The notes under the pieces are model-generated. The model was not told the origin of the DNA and did no database searches. It saw only the letters and a list, made by a program, of their open reading frames with translations. A stretch of DNA of 64,000 bases from Megalopta genalis. Taxonomy: Eukaryota > Arthropoda > Insecta > Hymenoptera > Halictidae. The stretch covers positions 4,550,001 to 4,614,000 of the forward strand of contig NC_135029.1 in assembly GCF_051020955.1 (NCBI RefSeq), read 5' to 3'. The number at the start of each line of letters is the position of its first letter. Positions within the stretch are counted from its first letter, which is position 1. This document shows, one piece after another, positions 11,717 through 23,581 of the stretch. A program made the translations under genes and the position numbers.

Positions 11717-13590
11717 ATTGTAATAAATATCGCTAAGAATCCGAATATAAATATATGCTTGATATTTTTATGAAACAACATAAAAAATAGGTGCTACAAA
11801 TAATCTAGCTATATTGAATCAAAAACGCCTGAATCTTTTGAAAATTGTGTTCGATTAAACTCCATTTGTACAGTATAATAGAGTAGAAAAAATATTCATT
11901 GTATTTGACTCTTGACGTCGATTATACAAATTAATTAATATTCCAAATTTTCAATTGTGAGAGAAACGCTTTAATGAATATAATTTTAAGATAATTGCAA
12001 ATGTTGTTTGCATAATATTCCCTTTGTCATGTGGAATTAATTCAGAGTTTATAAGATAATAGCAACGCTCATTAGTGCATTTCTGGCAGCGGAAGTGCAT
12101 CGAATAATTTACTAACAATCCGATTTACTTGCGGATTCGTCCACGCTTTCCAACCTCCTAGCATATCACCTTTCTGCGGCCAGTGGTGTTAGGTTGGTAC
12201 CGCGCCGTCCGCCACTTGCAAAATTAAATCTTCTCATCTTAGATTTAAATGAGTTTGTGAAATTTAACACCGTCCCTTACCAACCAGCCGAGCCCGTTTA
12301 TGTCACGGGCATGTGCGGTAAAAGGGTTCATGCTACTGCAACCTGTGTCGAATCTTCCGAGTTTTCGAATTTTGTTGGCATTTGCACAAAGGTATCCTTG
12401 ATGATGTGACAAATTAATATAACACATTGAAATGTGTTTTTTAGAAAAAGAATTTTTCACGCAATTTTATTTGTCAGCCGAGATTCGTAACAGAGAGATG
12501 ATAATACTGTCCAAAGTTAGGGTCAATTGTCGATTGATACAGGAATGAAATAAACTATACATTATTCAAAAACAAATGGAAAAACGAAGCTGAAGTAAGA
12601 AAATTCCATGCAACGGTTTAGTTTAAATGAAATAAATGAGACAAAACTGGAAAAGAATTCTTGCAATTATTTAATCAAAAATAAACAAATCAAAGAAAAT
12701 CGAGGTAAGAAATTCCTCACAATTATTTAGACAAAAGCAAATAAATAAAGAAAAACAAAATTAAAAAGAAGTCCATATAATTATCTAGTTTATCTAATAT
12801 GATACTACGAAAATATAACGAAATAAAATACACTCTGTACAAAACAAAAGAATTGAAATCAATTACGTAATGAATTGCATAATACCGAATATAAATTATA
12901 TAAGTGTATGTTTCATTTAATCTCTTGTTCGCGAAATATAATGTCAGAAAACATAAACTGACCACTAATTATATATTTGCTATTAAAAGAAAGATGTTAC
13001 TGAAATAAGTGTTAACATTCACTGGCTAGATTATAACTTAACAAGTAGCGGGAAAAAAAATGATGGTTGAAGCTGCGAAAGCTCTCTTTCAACAACGTCC
13101 ATCGCGTAAGACCACTCGACCTGGTTACGTTATTTGCTGCCGTGATAGATTTATTTGGGTCTAAGGATGAAAACGTCAAAGTCGCCACGTGTGTGCCTCT
13201 TCATGTGGTAGAAAAATGAACCACCCTTCACCAGCTTGACGTAAGTTATTGCAGAACGAACCCTACGAAATTTCAATGCTGCAAACAACTATGTAGTTAC
13301 TTACGTCTCTTATGGAAGATAATTTCTCAAATAACTACATTCCATTTTAGTGAAATATTAATGTCTTTTATCGACATTGAATTAAAAATTATACGTTAAA
13401 ATTATACGCGAAACGAAAATTTAATTGTTTCTTTTTGTTTTTATGGGTGCCATATGAAATACGATTTTGGTAAAATAATAAACAGTAATAAAAATAAATT
13501 AAGGTAAGATAATAAAGATAATAAGATAATAAAGGTGAAATAATAACAGTAAAAAAATAAATACAAAGAATCATAATTATATTCATTAAT
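11717..13590. other. AT-rich non-coding stretch
   Basis: A slightly GC-richer patch lies at 12,060-12,400. I saw no supported feature on either strand. Confidence 0.4.
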
Positions 13591-13591
13591 G

Positions 13592-14041
13592 TGTGGCGGA
13601 CCAGACATAAAAAGACACGTCCTTCAAAAACGGGGTGTGCATATGCCTTTTTCGGGTTTTCCCGACGCAAGGCGTACACACCGCAATAAAACAATAAAAA
13701 CGTTGGGACACAGCTTCGGACCATAGGTCCCGGATCACCCCGGTCGGAAAATCTTCGGGAAAGGCCTTCGCCCTTCCCAAGGACTTTCCCTTACCAATTT
13801 CAATACGTTCTCCCCAATAAATACGAGGACCTCTCGACCGGGAGACGTCAGTTAGCAAGTTTTCCTCCGACTCTCAACGTGTTCATATTTCTGTCTCATC
13901 CGTCACTCGTTTACCTTTACCTTCTACACACTGTACCTCATCGCCTTTTGTTACAAGTTATATTAAAGTTCTCGTTATATAAAAACCAAACAAACTCTCT
14001 CGGATTATTTTATATAAACCGTCGCAGTAACCCCTGCGACA
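13592..14041 (+). mobile_element. Possible solo LTR of a retrotransposon
   Basis: A 450-bp compositionally distinct block runs from TGTGGCGGACC to CCCCTGCGACA. Inside it a TATA-like AATAAATACG is followed about 30 bases later by a TCAGTT initiator (near 13,847), as in insect LTR promoters, and AATAAA motifs lie upstream. No internal gag or pol and no second LTR were found, and I could not fix a clean target duplication. It could instead be an ordinary core promoter. Confidence 0.35.
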
Positions 14042-14099
14042 AAAATGATTTCGCAACTTTTTCAGCTAACCATTGCAATTAAGGAATTTAATATCAATT

Positions 14100-15060
14100 T
14101 AAAGAACTGAACTCTGCTGTGTGAACGTAATAATGCTGTATCGGTATCGTGCGCCGTTAACAGTAGCTCGAGCAAGAATCCCGAAAGTATGAAGGACAGA
14201 ATGCACCAGACATTCGTCGTGTAGGATCATTAGGCGAAGGCAGGTTCGTTACGATCGTATAAAAGGAGACGGGGCGCGGTAAACAGCGAAATGCCATCAG
14301 ACGCGACTGATTTCCGATGCAGACGTGGATATCATTATCCAATCGACTGAGAGGGAGCCGGGGAGCAGTTCGACTGTATCATTGTCGGATGCAGCGAGTA
14401 ACACTCGGCGCACAGGCCGATCTATAGCTGACGCATGATTGAACACGACGATTGCCGGACCGACAGGCTCTTAACTGAGCACGAGCCGCCCTTTGATTAC
14501 ATAATGATTGGCCGCCGCCGGTGAACTGTCCGAAAACGAAGGCACGTACCTGCAACAGCATTTCGCCATTTCGATCCTGCCAGACCGTTCACGCGATAAA
14601 GGACAACGGGCCACCGGAGGTTCGTCTCGATCCCGCGTGTTTTTGCGTCGGACGCCGCCGGGAACGTGACACGTTTCGAAACACGGGACAATCCCCGGAC
14701 GATCTGTTTCCCAGCTACGTGAAAAATTGTCCACCGTCTTCTGACCGGGCCGGGCTTGAATTATTGCCGCTTCCCCGGCGGAGATTCCGTTCGACTTCGA
14801 TGAAGAAACTCGATTCGTTAGGTTTGTCGGGGTCGCTTAAACCACTGGATGTTACGGGGCATCCGTCGCGTCGCTAACTGCCCGAACGAAAGCCCACCGT
14901 GTTTTCTGAACGCGCTTGCGGTAGTTAGAAATTTCGGTTTTCGATCGTGCGAAATGCTTCGGTACCGACCACGTCGGACCTTGATATTTAACCCGAGAAA
15001 GATAACCTACGTCGCAGAGGCGCCTGCGAAGACTGTTGATTTTTGTTAATTTTTCATAGA
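14100..15060. other. GC-rich island without an assignable gene
   Basis: GC is high across about 950 bases, with several overlapping open frames on both strands (the longest is a 118-codon plus frame at 14521-14877). None shows a domain or membrane segment. It may be an untranslated first exon with promoter, or a conserved regulatory element. Confidence 0.3.
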
Positions 15061-15615
15061 TGTTTTTCCGCGTATTTGATATTCGCGGTTCCCTATGACT
15101 TTTCAAGATGCTAGGGATAATAAGCTGAGGTTCGTTTCTTTAACTTGGAATATATTTGAACATTCAACTTCACATCGATATAGAGTATAAATTTTAGAGA
15201 GTAGACTATTCCGTGTTCGGGTTGATGGTAGAATGAATGTTGTGTGTTGTGTCTTCTCGGAGGTAAGTTCGGTGTGGGTGTGTTCTAAGTTTGGGACAGT
15301 CGGATTTGTGGACGGAACAATAGAGGTCTAGTGATTTAAGTTTAAAATTACTTAAAATATAAAAAAATATAATATAAATGCATTTTATTTTTACGATAAT
15401 GCCAAACCTTTAAAATGACTAGATTAACTTAAATAAATATCCATTGTTAGTATAAAATTGACGCCTTAGAAAAGCATGCGCCTCTGAAGCGTATGGTTAT
15501 CTTTTACGTACGTTGTCATATGGTTATCTTTCTAGGGTTAAACAGAGGTTGAAAAAGAGTTCCTGATTTTTATATCATATATTTGATAAACGCTTTTCGC
15601 AAGTAAAGATATTAA

Positions 15616-15935
15616 CCCTTTGCACTCGAGGGCTCCGGAGCGGAGCCATTTAAAATTTGTCTTCAAACTCGAGGGCTCCGCTACGGAGACAATGCAAATA
15701 ATTTTCAGTTGTTAACATAAGAACAAAAACAAATCGTAAAAATTAGTTATAGGATGTTTCGCTGTTGGTGACAAATGACGTTTGTATCCATAAACAATGA
15801 AAAAAATATTAACATACAACGATGACTTTTCTTTTAATGCTTATATCATGAACTTACATGTGAATATGATCTTTTCACTAAAATGGCTTCGAGTTGCTGG
15901 TAATATGACTCAAAAAAAAATTCGAGTGCAAAGGG
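15616..15935. repeat. TTAA-flanked MITE of piggyBac type (CCCTTTGCACTCGA ends)
   Basis: TTAA flanks both sides. The termini CCCTTTGCACTCGA are perfect inverted repeats (14 bp) around a 320-bp body. Just inside the left end is a GC palindrome, GGCTCCGGAGCGGAGCC, followed by a second CTCGAGGGCTCCG copy. No transposase is present. Related single ends (GAGTGCAAAGAATTAA and similar) occur at about 11,062 and 43,404. Confidence 0.8.
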
Positions 15936-16219
15936 TTAATATAAACTACATTACTAAAATTTAATCTCTTTAATGAAATTGTTGTAATGAATTTAAACTT
16001 TGGAACGGGAATTGAACGGAAAACCCTCATCCGATCTTCATTTTTCTGACTGAATGTGTCCCTCGTGATTCGTATTAATACTGTCGTAAAAAATTTATAC
16101 AATAGAAGACAAACAATTTCTTTTACTAAATATTTGATGGAAAATAAGGAAAAACATATTTGCACCACTGTACGCTTCGCATTTTTCGCATAGCGTAATG
16201 TAGCCGGTTGCTGTGAACC

Positions 16220-16404
16220 GACCAATTGCTGTGCCTTCGGTTTGTGTTCTGGCATAATTAACTTTATATTTATCGAATAAGACATGTTAAATTTTTTTAT
16301 TGAAAAATAAACAAATGAAAAGAATAAAAATATTTAATGTGTTTTATTCGATAAATATAAAGTCAATTATGGCTAAAAGCAAATCAAAGGCACAGCAATT
16401 GGTC
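16220..16404. repeat. Foldback repeat, about 185 bp
   Basis: The left arm, GACCAATTGCTGTGCCTT through ATAATTAACTTTATATTTAT, is matched in reverse complement by ATAAATATAAAGTCAATTAT through AAGGCACAGCAATTGGTC. The arms are about 70 bases with few mismatches, separated by about 40 bases. Only one copy is present in the window. It would form a long hairpin if transcribed. Confidence 0.75.
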
Positions 16405-16563
16405 ATTTCACAGTAAACGTCTTCACTACCCTAGTACCTTTTGCTGCTCGATTTTAATATTAAATAGATTAAGTTAGGTAATTCTGCATTTTTGTCACAG
16501 AATAGATGCATTGAAGGATGATTAAAGTTGTTGATCATGTATATTACACAACGCTTAATTTAA

Positions 16564-16795
16564 CACGTTGATTGCTACATCACAACTCCAAAAAGTCTCG
16601 CAATGCTCGAAGCAGTATAATTAAGGACACTGAAACTAGAAAGTTCAAGTTGTTTAAAGTGATTACTTCTTTAATCCTTCTGCACATGCTACAAATCCTA
16701 TCAAAGTCTTCTCCAACATGTAACAACACAAAGTCTCTAAATCTGAATAAAGAATTGTGTCATCCATACGTAAAACCAACGTGGTAGTCAACGTG
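16564..16795. repeat. TTAA-flanked MITE (CACGTTGATTGC ends)
   Basis: TTAA lies on both sides. The left end CACGTTGATTGCTAC and the reversed right end CACGTTGACTACCAC form an imperfect 15-bp inverted repeat around 232 bp. Related ends bound elements at 21498, 26944 and 32522. Confidence 0.65.
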
Positions 16796-17044
16796 TTAAA
16801 AACGATCTCAGTTAATATTCATTCGCTTACATTGTACATTCTAGTTCGACCAATTATGTTTCATTTGTAAAATCACAACTTAACAAATGCATAAAATGGC
16901 ACTACAATAATAGAGAAATGGAAATTTGCACAACATGTAAAACACAGAATAAATTAATTTTCGTCCACAGTTTTTATGGAAGTGATAAAATGTTTGTCTT
17001 TGAACTTATAAATATTCGATGAGACTTTTCGATCCACCAATCAC

Positions 17045-17600
17045 ATTGTAGAACAGAAAACAATAATAAAATTGTTTATCCATTGCTCAAGATACGATAT
17101 AAGTGTACGAATTCCAACAGAAAATAATATAATTCTCTATCCACTGCTTAAAATGCCCTCTTAATGCATGAATTATAATAGAAAATAGAAAATTGTTTCG
17201 CTGCAATATAAATATATAAATTACAATAGAAAACAATAATATTGTCTATTGCTTGAGATGCAGTATAAATATATGAATTAGAATAGAAAATAATAAAATT
17301 ATTTGTCTATTGCTTGAAGAGTGCAATATAAATATATAAATTACAATAGAAAATAATAAAATTGTCTATTGCTTGAGATGCGATATAAGTATATGAATTA
17401 CAATAAAAAACAATAAAATTGTATGTCCATTGCTTCAGGTGTAATATAAATTATATAAATCTCACAATTATATGAATTATATATGAATTTAGAAAATAAA
17501 TAATAGAATTCTTCGTCTATTGCTTAAAATGTACTGTAAACATATAAATTACAACAGAAAATAATAATAAAATTGTTTGTCTACTATTTAAAATATAGTC
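17045..17600. repeat. Minisatellite family S, locus 2
   Basis: At least seven units of about 60-70 bp. Each has an ACAGAAAATAATAAAATTG-like core, then TCTATTGCTTGAGATGC, a TATAAATATATGAATTA segment and the next core. Units differ by small indels. The array matches the 5.34-5.61 kb locus. Confidence 0.75.
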
Positions 17601-18112
17601 TATAGGTAAATGGATCACAAGAAGCAATATGCTGAAAGTGTGTAGTGCAAAATCGACCAGCAATCGCGTTAATCACTCCTTTACCTGCAAAGCAAGCACC
17701 GTAAGTGTCATGGTTTGTCGAGAAGCAGTGACGCGGAATTGAAAACTTCGAACCCAATTTCGAAGAGAAATGTGTTGCCCGGTGTTGTTATGGCTGAAAT
17801 GAAATTTTACCTGTCCGTACGGTAGAACTCGTTGGAACGAATGAATCCAAAAACAAGAAACATAGAATAGTGATATATCGTTTTTGATTGGATGTTCGAA
17901 ACGAAACAAATACGCGCCGTTTCTTTTACGCGACACAAATTATATTTCCCGCCGATTGGAGCCGGTGTCTAGCTTCGATGTATGTATGTATGTGTGTACG
18001 TATAAACGTTCGTTTTCGGTATGATTGACAGAATATCGTCAGTGTCGATCACATTTGTGCCATTCATGCGTTACAAGAAATTCAATTTATGTCGTGGTGT
18101 ATGTATCGTTAT
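17601..18112. other. Intergenic, no feature seen
   Basis: A short ATGT tetranucleotide run near 17,980 is the only structure noticed. Confidence 0.4.
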
Positions 18113-18312
18113 TACACTACGGATCTTTATGCAAAATACAAATTGTCTGCATCTGTTGCAAAAAGTGGGGATAACTTAGATGTTGCCTTCTTTCCTTAAT
18201 AATTTTATTAGATCGAAACGAATATATCGACGTTACTAATTATTTCTAGTCTTTCTACTGTTTGATGTTAGAAATACTCATTTTTGTCATAGAAGCATAA
18301 AATCCGTGGCCA
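18113..18312. repeat. MITE family A copy
   Basis: The left end TACACTACGGATCTTTATGC and right end GCATAAAATCCGTGGCCA are inverted family A termini 200 bp apart. Confidence 0.65.
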
Positions 18313-18931
18313 TTATTATTATTCAGTCATTATTATTCAGATCATTCGAAAGCCTGTTATAAGCCCGTTTGATTAGTTGATCAGTGTCTCGCAGAAATAT
18401 ACGCGACGCGAAGTAATTAATTTTCTTTGTCATCCAACTGCTATACATCACAGGCATTTTATCAAACTGCATTGGAATTTTTCCGATTCTCGAATAAAGC
18501 GTTGGTTCTAATTCATCTTGATTTATTGAGATTAAGCGTTGTTTTATGACCCCTCGAAAGAAATGCACGCGCGTTATGAAAATATTTGAATAATGTATCG
18601 ATAAATAGCCGATAAGTTTTACAACGCAAGCTATCGCTGTTCGATCGTATATCAAACGTTTAGCTTCTTTATTTTATCTCGGTTAAAACCGTGTCTTAAT
18701 AAAATATAATGCAACGTTGTTACACATTATAGATGCACTAAACAATTACATACGTCTAACTAGATCGTAATCATAATTTTTTGTTTAAATATGTCTTATA
18801 TATTATCTATGCTACGTAGACTAAATATTTTCTTCTGTGTAAAACTAATGATCAAAATAACTCAATAAATAACGTACAATTAACTACTGCAAACACACTT
18901 ATTAATATTTGTAGGTAATAATACAAGATAC

Positions 18932-19305
18932 ATTTTATTTTATTTTATTTTACTTTACTTTACTTTACTTTACTTTACTTTATTTTATTTTATTTTATTT
19001 TATTTTATTTTATTTTATTTTATTTTATTTTATTTTATTTTATTTTATTTTATTTTATTTTATTTTATTTTATTTTATTTTATTTTATTTTATTTTATTT
19101 TATTTTATTTTATTTTATTTTATTTTATTTTATTTTATTTTATTTTATTTTATTTTATTTTATTTTATTTTATTTTATTTTATTTTATTTTATTTTATTT
19201 TATTTTATTTTATTTTATTTTATTTTATTTTATTTTATTTTATTTTATTTTATTTTATTTTATTTTATTTTATTTTATTTTATTTTATTTTATTTTATTT
19301 TATTT
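18932..19305. repeat. (TTTTA)n pentanucleotide array, about 75 units
   Basis: About 374 bases of near-perfect TTTTA units. A homogeneous block of ACTTT variants (about 18,951-18,985) sits near the left end and the rest is almost pure. The strand contains no G. Confidence 0.97.
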
Positions 19306-20312
19306 CACGTTGCAAAACACGACGGTGAAAATAGGTCGAGAAAATCAGCGTTCGAGCTTTCGAAATTTCATTAACAAAATCTCCTGGAATCATTGTTGAC
19401 GCTTTCAAAAGTTAGTAACAACTACTGAATAAAGACGAACAATGTATAAAAAAAAATGTCTGCACTCTGTTCTTATCACTTGTGTGTAAGTACATAATCC
19501 CTTAATACCAAAAGTGTAAACGTAAAAGAATCATCGACGCTGAACGAAATAAATTCCTGTAATGAAACCTCCACCATAGTATTTTTCCCACTTGAACTGT
19601 AAACTTCGAGCAAAGCGCCGAAGGGAACCAATCTGCGATAGTTACAATGGTAACGGCGACCATAACAGGACGCAAATAAAATCACAGTCGTGTAGCGCAG
19701 GTTGATGATAGAATTAAAGGAACAATGTGGATAATCTTGTTTATCCGCGTCGCAGTTCTCACTTTTCCATGGTATTACGGTCTACGTTTGCAAACGGTAA
19801 ATCCACGTATTGCGAACGCAGCACGAGGCTGGATTGGACCGTGAACCACCGGTCGAAAGATGACCCAGGGATTAATAAAAAGCAGTCTGATTTGCAGAAA
19901 CCAGAAATATAACCAGTGCGAGAGCCTCCGAGCACAGTTGATTTTCGTTCAACTGGAACATGAAGCCGGAGCTATTTACCGCGACCGGCCAGACTTTAAA
20001 TTCTCTCTAAATTAATAATACGACTTTTAAATATATTATCTCGCTGAAACAGGTAACAAATCTATCATATTCCTACTAGGTTTACAAATCCCTGACCCCC
20101 GCAATTAATGAATCGTAACTTTATTTTATAATCAAACTTTTTATCCGACACATTGGATTTTGGAACTTTTCCAAATGCATAAAAAGGGTCACTCAATTGG
20201 ATGATACCGAGCATAAAACACGAGTAAGCATGATGCCTGACGAGCAACATATCCAACGTCCTTTGTACATTTAAAAGTTGAAAACTTGAGGTTAACATAA
20301 ACTAATAATATT
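19306..20312. other. Intergenic, no feature seen
   Basis: Slightly GC-richer around 19,600-20,000. No frame or repeat is supported. Confidence 0.4.
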
Positions 20313-20513
20313 AGACTACGGTTTTTATGCATTTATGGCGAAAATAAATAGCTGCAATTTTAAACGGTTGAAACACTGAAAGATCTGAACAGTATCAATA
20401 TATTATTTTCGACTTACTAAAATTACTCATACTAGGAAGAAATTCCTATGTGACTCTTGCTTCTTGCAACATATACAAAACATTTTTATTTTGCATAAAA
20501 CTCCGCAGTCCAA
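20313..20513. repeat. MITE family A copy
   Basis: TAGACTACGGTTTTTATGCA on the left and TTGCATAAAACTCCGCAGTC on the right form an inverted pair 201 bp apart, without coding potential. Confidence 0.75.
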
Positions 20514-20913
20514 TAATAATTTCGTTTAGGATTGTTGTATAGAAAAAGGAATTCCACAAGTTTCCTCTGTGTATAGCATAATAATTAACAAATCTATTAA
20601 TAGTTCACGATCTCCATCCTGTGAAAATTCTTTTACCGAAACACTTTTCCGCTATTAATTCGGGTATGAGACTTTATTGCACTGACCGCCGCTACAATTC
20701 TCTTAAACGACTATTCTCTTAACGAATATGCGTAGGTGTGTTCAACAGTTATCACTTCACAGATGTAGAGCACCACTTATACTTCCTACGTTCTGCTACA
20801 GAAAATATATGGACACCTGCATAGCCTAGAAACAGGTGATCCTAATCTACAGCAATAAATTTCGATGACATTTTTACCTGGACAGAATAAAATACAATCA
20901 AAATTAACAAAAA

Positions 20914-21123
20914 TAGACTGCGGATTTCATGCATTATTGTCAAAAATGGTTAGAATTATAAAATAATTTATAATTATTTTATTTAATTTTAATTTATAAT
21001 TAATTTATAATATTATAAAATAATGAGACACGTTTGAGAATAGTTTTAGATAAAAAAAGATATTTTCATCTGACTTACGTATCTTACAATCAACTCGGAC
21101 AATCTTTATTTTACAATCTACAA
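20914..21123. repeat. MITE family A, right end decayed
   Basis: The left terminus TAGACTGCGGATTTCATGCA is clear. The expected right end about 205 bp away is reduced to TTTATTTTACAATCTACA. The interior includes an AT palindrome (about 20,955-21,025). Confidence 0.45.
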
Positions 21124-21143
21124 ATAAATGTCTATATATGACA

Positions 21144-21887
21144 TTTACAATTAATAAAAAGCCATCTCCCATAAATAGAATGCGAAATTTAGAAATATAC
21201 CACGAATACCTTTAAATATCTTGGGCTTCATTTTGACGATAAATTCAATTGGAGAAAACATATTCGGGTGAACATAAAACAAATAAAGATGTACTTTTCT
21301 AAAAAAAACCACTCAAAACTATCAACAGCGAACTACAACTAAATAAAACGATCATTGAATCCATTTGGACGTATGTACATACTTCCAGCTTAGAACATGA
21401 CTCGGAAATCATATATTAAAAAAATTGAATATCTTCGGTCAAAAATATTACGATCAATATTAACAGCGTCGTGATTTGTTAGAAACGATGACATTAACAC
21501 GTTCCGTGGCGAGCTTTTTTTACTCGAATCTTCACACTTTGATATTTTACTAAAACTTGATGTATTACGTGCAATTATTAATTCTCGTACACATAACAAC
21601 GTAACAAAAACTTATCAACGCCCATTCTTGCGGTGGAAATTGATTCTTCGGTTCTAAATTTCTTGTAAACAATTTGTTCAGTTCACTAAGTAAACATGCA
21701 AGCGTGTACCATCGATGGTACACGTGGCACGGAACGTGTTAAGAAACCCCTTACAATTAATTCAATCGAAGAAGAAATCGCGTGGTGCGCTATATCGCGC
21801 CAGAGTAGAATGAACGATCATATAAATCCGCGTACTGACAATTGTTATGCAAATATTCCCAAAAGAAACCGACTAGACCAATTCTAA
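21144..21887 (+). mobile_element. Jockey-like LINE reverse transcriptase relic, split by a MITE
   Basis: Fragments read like the end of a jockey-clade ORF2. They are KYLGLHFDDKFNWRKHI, then SIWTYVHTSS, KKIEYLRSKILRSILTAS, a stop, FVRNDDI and, after a 249-bp interruption, KKPLTINSIEEEIAWCAISR, with a natural stop at 21885. In related elements this order (YLGL..D..L.W..HI, then P.W.YG..LW, then Q...LR, then DL.IPTV..EI) is standard. At least one frameshift and two internal stops show it is dead. The 5' part of the element is missing. Confidence 0.75.
21498..21738. repeat. TTAA-flanked MITE inserted in the LINE relic
   Basis: TTAA lies at 21494 and 21739. The termini CACGTTCCGTG are perfect inverted repeats (11 bp, continuing imperfectly). 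Removing this 241-bp element plus one TTAA joins the LINE codons in frame (DDI to KKPL), which confirms both the borders and the target duplication. Confidence 0.88.
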
Positions 21888-22071
21888 CGTCTATCGGTAA
21901 ACGTATCAAAATCGGTATGCTGTTATAGTAACAAAGAACAATTGTAAATGTCATTAATTCTTAGATCGGTTATAAAATGTTATAAACAATTGGTAAAACA
22001 TTTTTACTTTTAAATTCATTTCGAAAAATTACAGTTTTGAAAACGAATATTAAGGCTGTTATTACGCGTTG

Positions 22072-22196
22072 CAGTAAATTCTCCTCAATTGACGCTCACA
22101 TTGTACACAAAAATGGACAATTTGGGAAGAGGAGATACGATTGTTCGAGTGTTGCGGCTTGCTTTTCTAATTACCGATTGTCAACAACTATAAAAA
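22072..22196. repeat. Foldback MITE (family B), left half only
   Basis: The left arm and centre are clear (CAGTAAATTCTCCTCAATTG through ACCGATTGTCAACAACTAT). The right arm is missing, so the copy is truncated at its centre. Confidence 0.7.
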
Positions 22197-22325
22197 CTAA
22201 AAATAATTAAAATTGATTTCCTGAAAAATAACTTTCGCACGATATTATACACAAAATAATGGAATGTATAGAAATATACAAATATTTTCTTGAAATAGAA
22301 TAGAAATATACAAATATAATTTCTT
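22197..22325. repeat. Two diverged units of the 28-bp minisatellite with its flank
   Basis: TAGAAATATACAAATATTTTC appears twice. The preceding GATTTCCTGAAAAATAACTTT matches GATTCCCCGAAAATTAACTTT just before the larger array at 25 kb, so both loci come from one dispersed element. Confidence 0.5.
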
Positions 22326-23361
22326 TGCAAACACCGATATTTTTAAAACAATCGATAATATCAACGCGCGATTTTCGTCCCTTTAACTTTTTTGTAATTA
22401 TTTATCTCACGGAGAATGTAGTACAAAGTTTTCATAAATTTATCGAGGCAACCGATTCCGCCGATTCCGCTGAATCAATAGGCGGAACGCGAGCGTTTCT
22501 TTCACTGCAATTGCTTTATCAGGAAGCTCGTGAAACGTTTTGTTAAGGTGGAAACGATGCCAAGCTTCGATTCCATCACATTTAAAGTTCCGCGACGTCG
22601 TTTAATACTTCGACCGATACGAATGTATAAAGTATCAGTTTCCACGCTCCTCTCTTTTATCCGACTTTACCTTACTGCAGTAAAGTGAAACTCAAACACA
22701 CATTCTCTACGTTTCCAGCTTTATACGTGGCCCAGTTTTCGACTAGCTCGCGAACGTGTTAAATGGTCACGGCTTACGAACCAGTTCGTTCAGTTTTCCC
22801 AATTTTTCGTCGTTCGTCTCTCGAATATTTCGACGAACGGTGGAAAAAAAAGCATCGCGGGAATGTTGTGCATCCTGACACGGATCACTCCTGTTCCAGA
22901 ATGCTCTCGCAAATCTAACGACGTTCGGGACGAGATCTTCTTCCCGTAACTTTGGGAAGCGTTCCGAGTAGAAAGCGACACCGATACAATTTCGAAGATT
23001 GTTTCGTCTCGAAATTCTTTATTAGGAGTGGTTTCGTTTTCGAATTGCTATGAAAACGAAAACATTTAATATTTTTCAAAAGTTTTTGCGCTTCATTAAA
23101 ACTAGTAAATCTACCGATTAGTTATGAAAAGTAATTTTGTTGCAGTAATTTTATTCCTTATGATAAAATGTTTATTGAAAATGAACAGAATACTCAAAAT
23201 ACTCTCGTATTCGGCGAAATAGCAATGAATTTTCTGGAACGAAATAAATTGTGCAATCGTATCTAATAAGTTCTTCAAAAATTTTGCGCTAAAAGTTAAT
23301 CATTTTGTAGACCACATTCACCGTTCTACGCTCCAAAACACTGGGTAGTATTATGGATTGT
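22326..23361. other. Intergenic stretch, GC-richer 22,440-22,980
   Basis: Short open frames on both strands lack any signature. It may be conserved non-coding DNA. Confidence 0.3.
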
Positions 23362-23581
23362 TAGACCGCGGATCTTTATGGAAAATAAAAATTTGTATCT
23401 TATCTCACATCGAACAGAAATTGTATTTCAAACAAAAATGTATTCCTGCTTTTAATGATATTCGTATAGTGAATGTAATGCTACAGTATTTTTAAATTCT
23501 TCTTTCATCTTCACTGTTCCGTTTCGTTTACCCAATTTTGTTATAACTATCATTTCATGTAATTATAAAGTCCACAGTCTA
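23362..23581. repeat. MITE family A copy
   Basis: TAGACCGCGGATCTTTATGG to AAAGTCCACAGTCTA, 220 bp. The interior (GTATTTTTAAATTCTTCTTT and following) is shared with the copy at 27149, showing recent common descent of these two. Confidence 0.75.

Noticed and set aside
13586..13858. 90-codon minus-strand frame
   Set aside because: It lies inside the candidate LTR, opposite its promoter-like motifs, and shows no protein signature.
14471..15106. Several overlapping 60-118-codon frames on both strands
   Set aside because: They are mutually overlapping in a GC-rich island with none favoured, as expected by chance at that composition.
15878..16285. 135-codon minus-strand frame
   Set aside because: It crosses the border of a MITE and one arm of a foldback repeat, so it is repeat-derived.
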